Assembly: GCF_000972845.2 (NCBI RefSeq)
Contig: NC_040028.1
Coordinates: forward strand, 11,540,038-11,604,037
Length of the DNA stretch: 64,000 bases
Source: Larimichthys crocea
Taxonomy: Eukaryota; Chordata; Actinopteri; Sciaenidae
Direction: 5' to 3'
The notes below the pieces were generated by a model. It did no database searches. It was not told the DNA's origin and saw nothing but the letters and a program-made list of their open reading frames with translations. Made by a program: the position numbers and the translations under genes. Shown piece after piece: positions 22,241 to 34,437 of the stretch (positions are counted from its first letter, which is position 1; each line of letters begins with the position of its first letter).

Positions 22241-25200
22241 TTAAGAACAGACTCCTCCTGTCTGTTGTTGAAATACATCATAGTGTCCTCGTCCTCCATC
22301 TCCAGCTGTAACAAACATAAAATTCATTCATTATTTAAGAGCACAGAAGTAAGTGATTAATCTACGGCAAATATATATTATTGGTACCGACAAGCAATGA
22401 CCCTTGAAAAATCATAAGCTGGCATTAAATGTCCAGTTAATTAGTTTATGTAGTATTATTTATTTTGGTTTTTATTCTCTGCTCCATCTACAGTTCCTGA
22501 TTCAAAACAACATTTTTAGACAAACATTTAACCGCTGGCTTTGATGATTAAAAATATAGTTTTTCACTTTGATACACTGAGATGACACCCATCCCTGTGA
22601 CATGGCATTTTCTACCCACCTACATATATTTTACACAGTTTTAAAACAACTGCTCAATATTCAAGCAGCTTTGAAGAAACTGGTTTGTCATTTTGGAAAC
22701 ATTCCCAGATTTGCCTTCGTGCACAGTTTTGATATAATCTACAACACTTCTAATGTCCGCAAGCTAAAAAAAAATTAAGCTACAGTCAGCTGGTGAAAAG
22801 TGTAGCATCAAGACTGGAAATAAGGAAACTGCTAGCCTAGGTGTATCCAAATAAACAAAGTCCATGTACCAGCCCCTTTAACGCTTGCTGTGCATATCTG
22901 TGAGATTATCAGAAGACTGCTTACTTTCTGCAGCTTCTCCATCAATTTCAATGTCTACTGAATATGGGCCAAGAAGTGAGGAGTCAAATATATATACTGT
23001 GCATCATCGCGGCATCACTTCACCGATGTCACTTTAAATAAAGGAAAACACCACAAAAAAGGCTCCAGCTTTCACCAACCTGTGCAGGGTGTCTGTTTCA
23101 TTAATTGGCTGTCCGTCAAACCTAAACCTTATCTACGACATTGACAATCCCTGTAAAAAAAAAAAAAAAAAAAAAAGCATGTCAGTGAGATTTTGCACAC
23201 GTTACATCAACAAAACACATAATACAGTTTATTAGGGGCAGCTGTGGCTAGACTGGATCATCCACCAAGCAGTTGATCAGTGGTTTGGTCCTGGCTCCTC
23301 CTGTCTGCATGTCGAAGTGTCCTTGGGTAAGATACTGAACCCCAAACTGCTCCTTGAAGGCCTCGCCATCAGTGTATGAACGTGTGTGTGATGAGATATG
23401 TGAGTAAGTGGTAGGAAGGCTATAAAAAGCTAAAAGTGCAGCCGATTTTCAGGAATTAAACCGAAATTTACAAAACTGAAGGTCGGTCCTAACAGCGAAC
23501 TTAAATACGTGTGGGAGAATAATTTTAACAGAATCTCGACTAAAGACCAGTCAAATTCTGCTAACCCATCACATGAACACAGCACACTGCTTACTGCAGG
23601 GCTACTGAGGCCACGCCCCCTACATACATGGTGCATTCCTCCATCACATGCACTGATGATTTCCACAACTTGGACCACACTTGGAGCCTGTGGACTACAT
23701 AAGCAAGTAGATTTTGATTATTATGGAGGTAAATTATTTGATGTATGGGTTTTAATGTTTTACTTGCAAAAAGCACATGAACATGTACAGTAGATAGCTA
23801 GATAATGAAGAGCATTTCATTGACCATTTATGAGGCTCTCTTGTCATGATGCTATCTTAATTTCTATAATTACTATGAATATTTCCAAAACCACCCCCCC
23901 CCCCCCTTAGCTTAAACCCCCATGGAAAGTTTCTGGAAATGTTCCACCCCTTAACGACCATATATGATATATTGTTATTAAAAATAAAATTATAAAGTTC
24001 ACATGGCTTAGCACACAGGAAATAAAAGGTTTATGGCTCAGTCTTTCAAAATAAAACTGATTAGTCAAGTCAACTATTGCAGTGCTGCTCAGTATTGAAA
24101 TTTTGTTTCCCTAACCCACTGCAAACAGCAATAAACATGACACATAAAATATAAGTAAAAGATGTAAAAAATATATACATATAAATAAATACAAGCTAAA
24201 AGACATCCGTTAATTAATTATTCACAGTCACTGCACATTCTCCTTTCTTACTTTGCTCCAATCAACACTGCCAATTGGGATAAATAACATCTCTAACTAT
24301 CTATCTATCTTCTATAGCACAGTGTAAACAGAATTATCAGCATAAATTAAGTATGTATGACTATATAGCAGTATGGAATATTCAGTAAAGATACTTATAG
24401 ATCCCCGAAGGGAAATTATTTTTTTAACATGCATTTCAGCTGAACACAACACAGACTTTTGGTCCATGCTGGATTTGAACCAGCCACCCTCCCTCCTCTC
24501 TCTCTCTCTCTCTCCTAAGCCAAATCCCTGCGCCTGCAGATATATTGCACAACACAGGTGTAGGACTTACCTGTCTTTCGCCAGTACGCCTTCATTAGTT
24601 TGCTGAGCGGAGTATGCCTTTTGATTTTGAACTGTACGACCGACCCATCCTGACCAGCTACCTTGAGGTTGATGTGGTCGTTCTCCGTCTTCACTCCTTC
24701 CTGCAAACAGGGACACTCGGTGTAAGGCTTAATGGCGACACCATTCATCCAAAATAATAATAAAAAGAAAAATAGGGGTGTGTTTAAAATTAAGATAATT
24801 AAGTAAGAAGACATTTTCAAGCAAACACCCATTCAAGTCGTCCTGCTCTCTGAACACCGGCGCTAACGAGCTCTGCCCGTTTGAGGCCACGGCAAACTTA
24901 ACCAGCCGAGCTAACTCCAGTTAGCCACATTTACAGGACGAGCTTGTCCTTTGAGGCGCTTTCACCGTCCAAACAAAACAAAACATAAATAAATAAAAAA
25001 TCACACAAACACGTACCCAGCTCGGGTTTTAGCTCGGTTAGCATTAGCACGCTAGTCTGCGTTTAAAGTGGCGCAGAGAGCCACAATGGCGCAAACGGAA
25101 AGGAAACCAAATCATTCATTCTGCTACAGACGACGGCAAACGGATTACACCGGGTGTGGTTGTAGTTCAGCAGGTGTTGTAGTAGTTTTTTTTTTTTTTG

Positions 25201-25406
25201 GAGGAGGCCACAATACAAACACACACAAAAAAAAACTGTGCGCCGAAGCCGAAAAGATCCGCAAACCTTTTGTTTTCTCCGTCGACCCGCTCAAATGCGG
25301 CTATCTGCGTTAGCAGCGTGCTAACGGTTAGCGCACAACGTTCAGCCGTTAGCCGTTAGGAAATAAACCGCACACGCGTTACTGACCTTTGGCTTTTCTC
25401 AGACAT
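22241..25406 (-). pseudogene. sumo3: sumo3 copy 1, frame-broken by indels in all four exons
   Basis: Four exons on - at 25387-25406, 24571-24700, 23080-23150 and 22241-22305, with the same GT-AG borders as the intact copy. Exon lengths are 20, 130, 71 and 65 nt against 21, 129, 72 and 66. Exon 1 lacks an A in the GAAGAAAAG run. Exon 2 has an extra G in TACTGCGAA. Exon 3 has compensating changes that create TAG, plus a missing base near GACACACC. Exon 4 lacks a T in ACTATTGAT. Introns show similar single-base differences. Because damage is not confined to exons and neutral drift is otherwise tiny, sequencing error or an unpolished haplotype is the likelier cause than a true pseudogene. Confidence 0.85.
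23230..23430 (+). mobile_element. SINE-like fish repeat inside sumo3 intron (copy 1)
   Basis: Starts GGGGCAGCTGTGGCTAGACT, then GGCTCCTCCTGTCTGCATGT, GTCGAAGTGTCCTTGGGTAA, GATACTGAACCCCAAACTGC, and GCCATCAGTGTATGAACGTG, ending near GGCTATAAAAAGC. It is the same family as the element in the pttg1ip intron but keeps the middle GGTCCTGGCTCCTCC part. Reverse-complement copies are at about 31890-32090 and 43385-43582. Confidence 0.6.
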
Positions 25407-25694
25407 TGTGCTGTTTTCCAGAGGATTTATTAATAACGTGGAGACCGACCGACTGCTAACGATGAAGCGGGATTATCAGTCCCCTCCGGCTTCTCTTTTT
25501 TTTTTTTTTTTTTTTTTTTTCTTTGGACCAGGAGCGCGCACACCCACATTTAAAATGTAATTCGACCACAAGGTCCGTGTTCCACTCCTGCTCACGGGAC
25601 CGCGGATACGGGAGCGCGCAAGCTAATTTTGCGCGTGCCCGCGGATAGGTAAAAACAAAAGGGGCCCCTCTGCAGAGAAGATCTCTGTCTAGAC

Positions 25695-26143
25695 CAGTGG
25701 TTCTTAACCTTGTTGGAGGTACCGAACCCACCCAGTTTCATATGCTCATTCACCGAACCCTTCTTAGTAAAAAATAAAATATGATTTTTTTTTACTGGTG
25801 CACAAAATGAACCGTGCATTAACATCACCTTGTTCAAATAACAAAACCAACACAGTGCATGAACTCACAACAACTTACCTCAGTGTGACTTCTGCTGTTG
25901 CCTTTGAGAGACCAGTTCAGATATGCGTGGCTTCACCTTGGCAAGTGCCAGTCTCATGTCATTTTCACAGCACAAAGTCTGTTCCTTTTCTTAGTTTTTA
26001 TGTCCAGCATCCTCAAAAACGAGTACTCACAAAATATGTTGTAACAAATGGTATAAAAAATTCCAGGGCGGAGGCTCCACCGAACCCTGAGACCGACTCA
26101 CCGAACCCCTAGGGTTCGATCGAACCCAGGTTAAGAACCACTG
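25695..26143. mobile_element. hAT-like MITE A (copy 1)
   Basis: Terminal inverted repeats CAGTGGTTCTTAACCTTG and its reverse (GGTTAAGAACCACTG) bound 449 bp. A perfect 8-bp target duplication GTCTAGAC flanks it at 25687-25694 and 26144-26151. CAGTGGTTCTTAACC ends and 8-bp duplications are typical of hAT elements. No transposase is visible, so it is non-autonomous. Copies: 29230-29671 and 40609-41037. Confidence 0.88.
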
Positions 26144-26151
26144 GTCTAGAC

Positions 26152-26502
26152 CAAGAGCCTTCAACCTTTTTCAGCCTGAGGACCCCTTTGGACCAGAGAC
26201 AAACAGAACAGGGACGCCCACATGTAATTCATTTTTTTTAATGTGGCCTATAATAACTTTTTATTCACTTTAGTACCTATAGCTCACATTATTTAGTAAC
26301 ATTATTGATTCTGTGTAATTTCAAACAAAGAAACAAACTGCTGTGTTTTGCTGGTCACGATATGAAAGACTGCATCTTAGAAGAATTTATTTAGTATATA
26401 ATTCTCACAAATTATTTTGGTGAAAATTGTCAATTTAATGTCAAAAGAATTAGCGGACCCCCAGCCGTACCTCTGCGGCCCCCTAGGGGTCACGGACCCC
26501 TG
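26152..26502. mobile_element. hAT-like MITE B (copy 1)
   Basis: Abuts MITE A with only the 8-bp GTCTAGAC between them. Ends are CAAGAGCCTTCAACCTTTTT and, on the other side, GGTCACGGACCCCTG, imperfect inverted repeats of the CAGGGGTC hAT type. The right-hand duplication is GTCTCGAA here, but a perfect GTCTAGAC in copy 3. Copies: 28877-29221 and 40266-40600. No coding capacity. Confidence 0.75.
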
Positions 26503-26538
26503 GTCTCGAACTAAACCAGACCAAAGATCCAGATATCC

Positions 26539-26540
<2 letters not shown>

Positions 26541-26573
<33 letters not shown>

Positions 26574-26633
26574 TAGATAGATAGTAGATAGATAGATAGA
26601 TAGATAGATAGATGATAGATAGATAGATAGATA
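26541..26633 (+). repeat. (GATA)n microsatellite (copy 1)
   Basis: Interrupted GATA/TAGA tetranucleotide run. The matching arrays are at 28752-28842 (interrupted) and 40135-40229 (about 23 perfect CTAT units). Copy-to-copy length differences are as expected for alleles or for read errors. Open frames of Tyr-Leu-Ser-Ile repeats over it are spurious. Confidence 0.92.
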
Positions 26634-26720
26634 GGTGGGGCTGGAGTGTTCCCAGCTGACTTGGGCGAGTGTTATTCTTGCATTCTTGTATTCTTGTATT
26701 ACAACACAAGACATGGATGG

Positions 26721-27078
26721 CAGGGGCGCCGTATAGGGGGAAAAGTTAGGACATTCGAAGGGCCCACGACTGACAGGGGCCCAAAAAAATAGGTAAACAC
26801 CAACATAAAATTATTAAACCATCATCATTGAGTATTTATTTCAAATTAATATGAAATTATTATCTCTTTGTTTTTGTGTGTTTTGGGCAGTAAAAGTTAA
26901 ATAAAAATGGCCTTTAGCACATTTTTTGGTGGCTTTTAATCTTGTAAATCTTGTAAACTAATCAACTGCACTACATACTGTATGCAGACTTGCATGCATG
27001 TACAAATCCAACAGTAATATTGTGCTAGTATCATTTGTTTTTTTGTCATGGGGCCCAAAATTTCTGGCGGCGCCCCTG
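26721..27078. mobile_element. hAT-like MITE C (copy 1)
   Basis: Inverted ends CAGGGGCGCC and GGCGCCCCTG. Flanking 8-mers are similar but not identical (ATCCATG/GGCATGAG side in copy 3: CTCATGCC and CTCATCCA, 6 of 8 matching), consistent with an old 8-bp duplication. Internal GGGCCC palindromes near both ends. Copy 3 is at 39611-40003. Copy 2 keeps only its right part. Confidence 0.7.
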
Positions 27079-27089
27079 GGCATGAGGCA

Positions 27090-27420
27090 GACAGTTTAAA
27101 GTGACCACAGAATGAATAGAATTAAAAGTCTAAGGAAGGGAAGGAAGAACATATTCCCTCCATGCATTGTACAATTTTATTAAGTGCACAGACTCCCTGC
27201 ACAGAGTCTGATGGCAGTGGAACAATGACTTCCTCTAGCTGTCCTTCTTACAGTGGCGTTGCAGGGTCTCTGACTGAATCTGCACTGCTGCTTCATCGAA
27301 GGTCATGTAGGGATGTGACTATTATCCATTAAGAAGTCTATGGACATCCATCTCTCTACAGCTGACATGACTCAAAATGATTTTGAAGAATAAGGATTCC
27401 TCGTGAGGTTTTATAGACTT
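27090..27420 (-). mobile_element. Probable LINE 3' remnant (copy 1)
   Basis: In the better-preserved copy (about 39360-39600, + strand) a frame reads RKSFVSTAIRLL, recalling the C-terminal end of fish non-LTR retrotransposon reverse transcriptases, followed by an AT-rich tail containing GAATAAAATTGTACAATGCA. The evidence is short and the family is not assigned. Confidence 0.35.
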
Positions 27421-28071
27421 GTTTGAAAGCTTCTATATGTCCTGTAAACATGACCCCAAATCCAACAATTCTGGACGGGGATCCACAGTTGTATTATTGA
27501 ACTTACATGTTTGCATGGGTTTTAGACAATGGTCGATTCAGAAAGGTTGTTGCATATATTAGAATGTCATACAGGCGTGTTCTGAACTTTTATACCATGT
27601 TAGACATTAATCCTGCAGCGTAGGGCGGCCATGTTCAGCTAGAGACAGTTCATACAGAAGGAAGAAGACTATTGACTGTCATTGGATCCTTAACAGAACC
27701 GGCTCAAGAACCTGAGCTCATTTGGTGTTAAAAGCGCTTGCCTGATCCTAATTCCCTTCATTTCTATCTCACATCAGATTTAAACTAATCACGATCCCCT
27801 AGTTTAATTTCAGTCAAATTTTAGTTTGATATGTTTTGAATTATTTATTTAATAATAAGAAAAAAACATTTCAGAGATTCCACGAAGTACCATTACGTGA
27901 AGGTCACCCTACTCTCACAGTTTGAGAATCAGTGTTACTATAGAATGTGTGAGGATTTCCTCAATAAATACCAGATGAAAGTGAGAAGTGAAAGCAGACT
28001 GAATTGATTCCATGTGTGAATTAAGTTTTTAGGTGTTTTCTGAGACAATAAAAAAATAAAAAAAAAAGACC

Positions 28072-28081
28072 NNNNNNNNNN
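28072..28081. other. Assembly gap (10 N)
   Basis: Ten N. The sequences on the two sides are reverse complements of each other (copy 1 end versus copy 2 start), so the gap lies at the centre of a large palindrome. Confidence 0.99.
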
Positions 28082-28751
28082 AACAAAATAATTTTTTTTG
28101 AAAATTCTCGCTAAACGCTAAAAACTCTAATTCACACATGGAATCAATGTCAGTCTGCTTTCACTTCTCACTTTCATCTGGTATTTATTGAGGAAATGCC
28201 TTCACACATCCTTTATGACACTGATTCACGTAATGGCACTTTGAGGAATCTCTGAAATGTTTTTTTTTTTAATTCATATTAAATAAAATAATTCAAAACA
28301 TATCAAACTAAAATTTGACTGAAATTAAACTAGGGGATCGCTGATTAGTTCAAATCTGATGTGAGATAGTAAATTGAGGGAATTAGGATCAGGCAAGGTC
28401 TTTTAACACCAAATGAGCTCAGGTTCTTGAGCCAGTTCTGTTAATGATCCAATGACAGTCAATAGTCTTCTTCTTCCTTCTGTATGACTGTCTCTAGCTG
28501 AACATGGCCGCCCTACGCTGCAGGATTTTAATGTCTAACATGGTAGTTTAGAACACGCCTATATATAATTTATATTGGTGTTTACCTATTTTTTGGGCCC
28601 CTGTCAGTCGTGGGCCCTTGGAATTGTCCTAACTTTTCCTCCCTATACGGCGCCCCTGCTCATCCATGTCTTGTGTTGTAATACAAGAATTACAAGAATG
28701 CAAGAATAACACTCGCCCAAAGTCAGCTGGGATACACTCCAGCCCCACCTA

Positions 28752-28776
28752 TCCTCTATCTATCTATCTATCATCA

Positions 28777-28842
<66 letters not shown>
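28752..28842 (+). repeat. (CTAT)n microsatellite (copy 2)
   Basis: Interrupted CTAT run matching the arrays in the other two copies. Confidence 0.9.
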
Positions 28843-28876
28843 GGATATCTGGATCTTTGGTCTGGTTTAGTCAGAC

Positions 28877-29221
28877 CAGGGGTCCGTGACCCCTAGGGGG
28901 TCCGCAGAGGTACTGCTGGGGGTCCGCTAACTTTTGACATTATAATTGACAATTTTCACCAAATAATTGGTGAGAATTTAAAAAATGAAACTCTAATGAT
29001 GCAGTCTTTCATATCGTGACCAGCAAACACAGCAGTTTGTTTCTTTGTTGTGAAATTAACACAAATCAATAATGTTAATAAATAATTGAGCTATAGGTGA
29101 ATAAAGTGATAATAAAAGTTTATATAGGCCACATTTAAAAAATGAATTACATGTGGGCGTCCCTGTTCTGTTTGTCTCTGGTCCAAAAGGGTCCTCAGGC
29201 TGAAAAAGGTTGAGGCTCTTG
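28877..29221. mobile_element. hAT-like MITE B (copy 2)
   Basis: Same element as 40266-40600. The left flank reads GTCAGAC (a base short of GTCTAGAC); the right flank is a perfect GTCTAGAC at 29222-29229, shared with MITE A. Confidence 0.72.
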
Positions 29222-29229
29222 GTCTAGAC

Positions 29230-29671
29230 CAGTGGTTCTTAACCTGGGTTCGATCAAACCTAGGGGTTGGTGAGTCGGTCTCAGGGGTTCGGTGGAGCCT
29301 CCGCCCTGGAATTTTTTATACCATTTGTTACAACACATATCTTTGTGAGTAACGTTTTTGAGGATGCTGGACATAAACATAAGAAAAGGAACAGACTTTG
29401 CTGTGAAAATGACATGAGCTGGCACTTGCCAAGGTGAAGCCACGCATATTGAACTGGTCTCTCAAAGGCAACAGCAGAAGTCACACTGAGGTAAGTTGTT
29501 GTGAGTTCATGCATGTGTTGGTTTTGTTATTTGAACAAGTGAGTTAATGCACGGTTCATTTTGTGCACCAGTAAAAAAAAATCATATTTTATTTTTTACT
29601 AAAGAAGGGTTCGGTGAATGAGCATTGAAACTGGTGGGGTTCGGTACCTCCAACAAGGTTAAGAACCACTG
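29230..29671. mobile_element. hAT-like MITE A (copy 2)
   Basis: CAGTGGTTCTTAACC ends and perfect GTCTAGAC duplications at 29222-29229 and 29672-29679. Matches 40609-41037. Confidence 0.85.
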
Positions 29672-29846
29672 GTCTAGACAGAGATCTTTCTCTGCAGAGG
29701 GGCCCCTTTTGTTTTACCTATCTCGGGGCAGCGCAAAATTAGCTTGCGCGCTCCCGTATCCGCGGTCCCGTGAGCAGGAGTGGAACACGTGACCTCTGTG
29801 GTCGAATTACATTTTAAATGTGGTGTGCGCGCTCCTGATCCAAGAG

Positions 29847-29879
<33 letters not shown>

Positions 29880-29963
29880 AGCCGGAGGGGAGCTGATAAT
29901 CCCGCTTCATCGTTAGCAGTGGTCGGTCTCCACGATTAAATAAATCCTCTGGAAAACAGCACA

Positions 29964-32900
29964 ATGTCTGAAGAAAAAGCCAAAGGTCAGAACGTGGTGT
30001 GCGGTTTATTTCCTAACGGCTAACGGCTGAACGTTTGTGCGCTAACCGTTAGCACGCGTGCTAAGCAGATAGCCGCATTTGAGCGGGTCGACGGAGAAAA
30101 CAAAAGTTTTGCGGATCTTTTCGCTTCGGCGCACAGTTTTTTTTTGTGTGTGTTGTATTGTGGCCTCCTCCAAAAAAAAAAAAAAAACTACTACAACACC
30201 TGCTGAACTACAACCACACGCCGGTTTAATCCGTTTGCCGTCGCTGTAGCAGAATGAATGATTTGGTTTCCTTTCCGTTTGCGCCATTGTGGCTCTCTGC
30301 GCCACTTTAAACGCAGACTAGCGTGCTAATGCTAACCGAGCTAATACCGAGCTGGTTTACGTGTTTGTGTGATTTTATTTATTTATTGTTTGTTTGTTTG
30401 GACGGTGAAAGCGCCCAAAGGAGCAAGCTCGTCCTGTAATGTGGCTAACTGGAGTTAGCTCGGCTGGTTTAAGTTTGCCGTTGGCCTCAAACGGGCAGAG
30501 CCGTTAGCGCCGGTGTTCAGAGAGCAGGAGGCGACTTGAATGGTGTTTTGCTTGAAAATGTCTCTTACTTATTATCTAATTTTAAACACACCCCCATTTC
30601 TTTTTATTATTTTTTTGGAGTGAATGGTGTCGCCATTAAGCCTTACCCGAGTGTCCCTGTTTGCAGGAAGGAGTGAAGACGGAGAACGACCACATCAACT
30701 CAAGGTAGGTCAGGATGGTCGGTCGTACAGTTCAAAATCAAAAGGCATACTCCGCTCAGCAAACTAATGAAGGCGTACTGCGAAAGACAGGTAAGTCCTA
30801 CACTGTGTGTGTGCATAATATAGCTGCAGGCTGCAGGGATTTGGCTTAGGAGAGAGAGAGAGAGGGAGGGTGGCTGGTTCAAATCCAGCATGGACCAAAA
30901 GTCTGTGTGTGTTTCAGCTAAAATGCATGTTAAAAAATAAATTCCCTTTCGAGGGATCTATAAGTATCTTTACTGAATATTCCATACTGCTATATAGCCA
31001 TACATACTATATTTATGCTGATAATTCTGTTTACACTGTGCATAGATAGACTTAGTTATATCCCAATTGGCAGTGTTGATTTGGAGCAAAGTAAGAAAGG
31101 AGAATGTGCAGTGACTGGAATTAGACTGAGTTTTTAGCTGTTTTATTCGAAGTGTCTTTTAGCTTATATATTTTTTATGTGCATATTTATATTTATTTTA
31201 CATCTTTCTATATATTTTATTGTCATGTTATTGCTGTTGCAAGGATAGAGAAAAACAAAATTTCAATACTCTGTAGCGACATCAGCACGACAATAAATTG
31301 CCTGACTATCTCAGTTTTATTTTGAAAGACTGAGCCATAAACCTTTTTATTTCCTGTGGTGCTAAGCATGTGAACTTTATAATTTTATTTTTTAATAACA
31401 TAATCATATATGGTCGTTAAGGGGTGGAACATTTCCAGAAACTTTCCATGGGGGTTTAAGCTAAGGGGGGGATTTGGAAATATTCAATCAGAAAGTTTCC
31501 ATGGGATTATAGAAATTAAGATAGCATCATGACAAGAGAGCCTCATAAATGGTCAATGAAATGCTCTTCATCACTAGCATCTGCTGATCCATGTTATGTG
31601 CTTTTTGCAAGAACATTAAAACCCATACATCAAATATATTTACCTCCATAATATCATCAAAATCTACTTGACTTTAGTATCACAGGCTCCAAGTGTGGTC
31701 CAAGGTTGTGGAAATCATCAGTGCATGTGATGGAGGAATGCCCATGTATGTAGGGGGCGTGGCCTCAGTAGCCCTGCAGTAAGCAGTGTGCTGTGTTCAT
31801 GTGATTGTGAGGAGTAGGCAGATATTCCTGATCTGGCCCGACCTTCAGTTTTGTAAATTTCGGTTTAATTCCTGAAAATCGGCTGCACTTTAGCTTTTAT
31901 AGCCTTCCTACCACTTACTCACATATCTCATTCACACCACGTTCATACACTGATGGCGAGGCCTTCAAGGAGCAGTTTGGGGTTCAGTATCTTACCCAAG
32001 GAACTTCGACATGCAGACAGGAGGAGCCAGGACAAACCACTGATCAACTGCTTGGTGGATGTCCAGTCTAGCCACAGCTGCCCCTAATAAATGTATTTTG
32101 TTTTTGTTGATGTAACGATGTGCAAAATCTCACTGACATGCTTTTTTTTTCTTTTTTTTTTTTTACAGGGATTGTCAATCGCAGATAAGGTTTAGGTTTG
32201 ATGGACAGCCAATTAATGAACAGACACACCTGCACAGGTTGGTGAAAGCCGGACTTTTTTGTGTTTTTCTTTAGTCAGCAACTTTTCCTTTTTATTAAAG
32301 TGACATCGGTGAAGATGATGCCGTGGTCTTGTGTGCGACCATTTTTGTTGTTTATGCTGTGCTCCTCTTAGCGTGCAGTGTAGAAATACTGATGGAAATT
32401 TCACAGATTGTCCTTCCTGCAGAATTTGCACAGTATATTATTTGACTCCTCACTTCTTGGCCCATATCAGTAGACATTGAAATTGATGGAGAAGCTGCAG
32501 AAAGTAAGCAGTCTTCTGATAATCTCACAGATATGCACAGCAAGCGTTAAAGGTGCTGGTACATGGACTTTTTTATTTGGATACACCTAGGCTAGCAGTT
32601 TCCTTATTTCCAGTCTTGATGCTACACTTTCACCAGCTGACTGTAGCTTAATTTTTTTTAGCTTGCGGACATAGAAGTGGTATTGATTATATCAAAATCT
32701 GTGCACGAAGCAAATCTGGGAATGTTTCCAAAATGACAACCAGTTCTTCAAAGCTGCTTGAATATATAAGCATGTTTGTTTTAAACTGTGTAAAATATAT
32801 GTAGGTGGTAGAAACTGCCATGTCACGGGATGGGTGTCATCTTCAGTGTATCAAAGTGAAAAACTATATTTTTAATCATCAAAGCCAGCGGTTAAATGTT

Positions 32901-33182
32901 TGTCTAAAATGTTGTTTTGAATCAGGAACTGTAGATGGAGCAGAGAATAAAAAAACAAATAATAATACTATATTAAACTAATATAACTGGACATTTAATG
33001 CCAGCTTATGATTTTCAAGGGTCATTGCTTGTGCGGTACCAATAAGTATTATATTTTGCCGTAGATTAAATCACTTCTGTGCTCTTAATAAGAATGTAAT
33101 TTTTTGTTTGTTACAGCTGGAGATGGAGGACGAGGACACATATTGATGTATTTCAACACAGACAGGAGGAGTCTGTTCTTAA
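29964..33182 (+). pseudogene. sumo3: sumo3 copy 2, frame-broken by many indels
   Basis: Four exons at 29964-29985, 30667-30790, 32169-32237 and 33117-33182, of 22, 124, 69 and 66 nt (intact: 21, 129, 72, 66). Exon 1 has an extra A, exon 2 has lost five bases around CATCAACCTCAAGG and CAGGATGGCTCGG, exon 3 has lost three, and exon 4 has one gain and one loss. Splice sites are retained. As in copy 1, the introns show the same density of small deletions. This copy lies on a contig between two gaps, so low consensus quality is the simplest explanation. Confidence 0.85.
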
Positions 33183-34431
33183 GCGGGATGTGGACTCTTG
33201 GAAGCACACACCACACCATTATTTTCATGTTGTAATTGTTAATTTCTTTATTTGATTCTTTTTTCTTTTCTTTTTTTCCCCCCCTCCTGTGCTTGGTTAA
33301 ATGTCAGGCTCATCGCAACATAAAAGAATTGTACAGTTGTTTTATGTTTGTTTGTTTTTTGTTTCATTCTGGGCCAAATCCAAACTTTGAGATGCAGGGT
33401 AATATTTTTAAAAAGAAGAAACATGTTTTATTCACAAAAATGGATGATTTGAAATTGTCCAAGGCAGGGACACATCTCAGATCAGATATGGCTCGTAATG
33501 AAAACAAAAAAAAGTTCTTTTGATGTTGAGATGACCTCCTACATGTCTCAAACCATAAGCTGAACTACATGCCAAAATCTTTTTTTTTTTTTTTTCCTTT
33601 CTTGTTCAAGTTCTCTGATTGTTGCAGGTCAGGATGGGTTCAACAATTTTTAATTCACGTACTTGATATTGCTATGAGGGGGACGCTGCTGGAAAGGAGC
33701 CTGTGGTTTCTCTGCATAGTTGGGAAAGATGCTATGACATTTGTGTAACTTTTAGTAGTGCTTTTTTTGTTTTGTTTTGTTTTTATCTGAAAAGTTAAAT
33801 AATTTGTATCCCATGCCCATTTTACCTTCAACATTTGCTAAGGAGAGAAAAAAATGCTTGTGCCGAGATCCATATGGATGGTTACCTCAATACTGTCACC
33901 CTCAACACAGATTTAACTGAATGGTAAAATAAGTACAGTAATGTTTCTGGACCAAAAAGCTAAATGAATAGTGTTCTTTTATAAAAAGGGTTAATACTGT
34001 CGACGTGAAGGGTTACTCTGACTGTAACAGTGTTTGTTGTTGCACAGCAGAGAACACTTCTCGATTTTTAATTTGTCTTTTCCTTTCCACATTTTCAGGA
34101 CTTGAGAATAAAAATAATCACATTAACCAGTCAAGACATTGAGTGATCTCATCTAAGCTTATATATATATATTTCAATAAGTGTATATATATTTCAGTGT
34201 ATAAACAAATAGTCAATGCTGTGCTGCCAATTTGAATAAGTTTGTACATCAATCTATCCAAACGATATTGACATAGTTTGTTTTGACTCTCGTGTGTTGG
34301 TAGAAATCTTGTTTCTAAGAATGTCCGCCTTGTTTTAAGTAACATTTGTTAGATTTGCAAGTGTGGCATTGGCAGATATTCCACTTTTTTTATTTTTTAT
34401 TTGTACATTATTGTTGTCCCGATACTGATAC

Positions 34432-34437
34432 AATAAA
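34432..34437 (+). terminator. Polyadenylation signal of sumo3 copy 2
   Basis: AATAAA in the position matching copy 3's 45989-45994. Confidence 0.55.

Larger units (their letters stand above)
19281..28071 (-). repeat. sumo3 unit copy 1 (inverted), about 8.8 kb
   Basis: This whole segment is the reverse complement of 38590-47716, colinear over its length with scattered indels. Landmarks: sequence at 19361-19410 matches the reverse complement of 47578-47640; the sumo3 exons at 22241-25406 match 41340-44709; the hAT cluster at 25695-27078 matches 39611-41037. On its left it joins pttg1ip flanking sequence at about 19280. On its right it runs into the first N gap. Confidence 0.9.

Noticed and set aside
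25798..26112. Protein-coding gene inside MITE A (104-codon frame; also 29195-29514 and 40470-40808)
   Set aside because: The frames lie within a short non-autonomous element and show no transposase motif; frames differ among copies.
26377..26714. Tyr-Leu-Ser-Ile repeat proteins over the tetranucleotide arrays (also 28666-28896 and 40011-40304)
   Set aside because: They are translations of GATA/CTAT microsatellites.
29674..29964. Conserved frames in the sumo3 promoter region
   Set aside because: They cross poly-A and CpG-rich leader sequence and are disrupted differently in the three copies.
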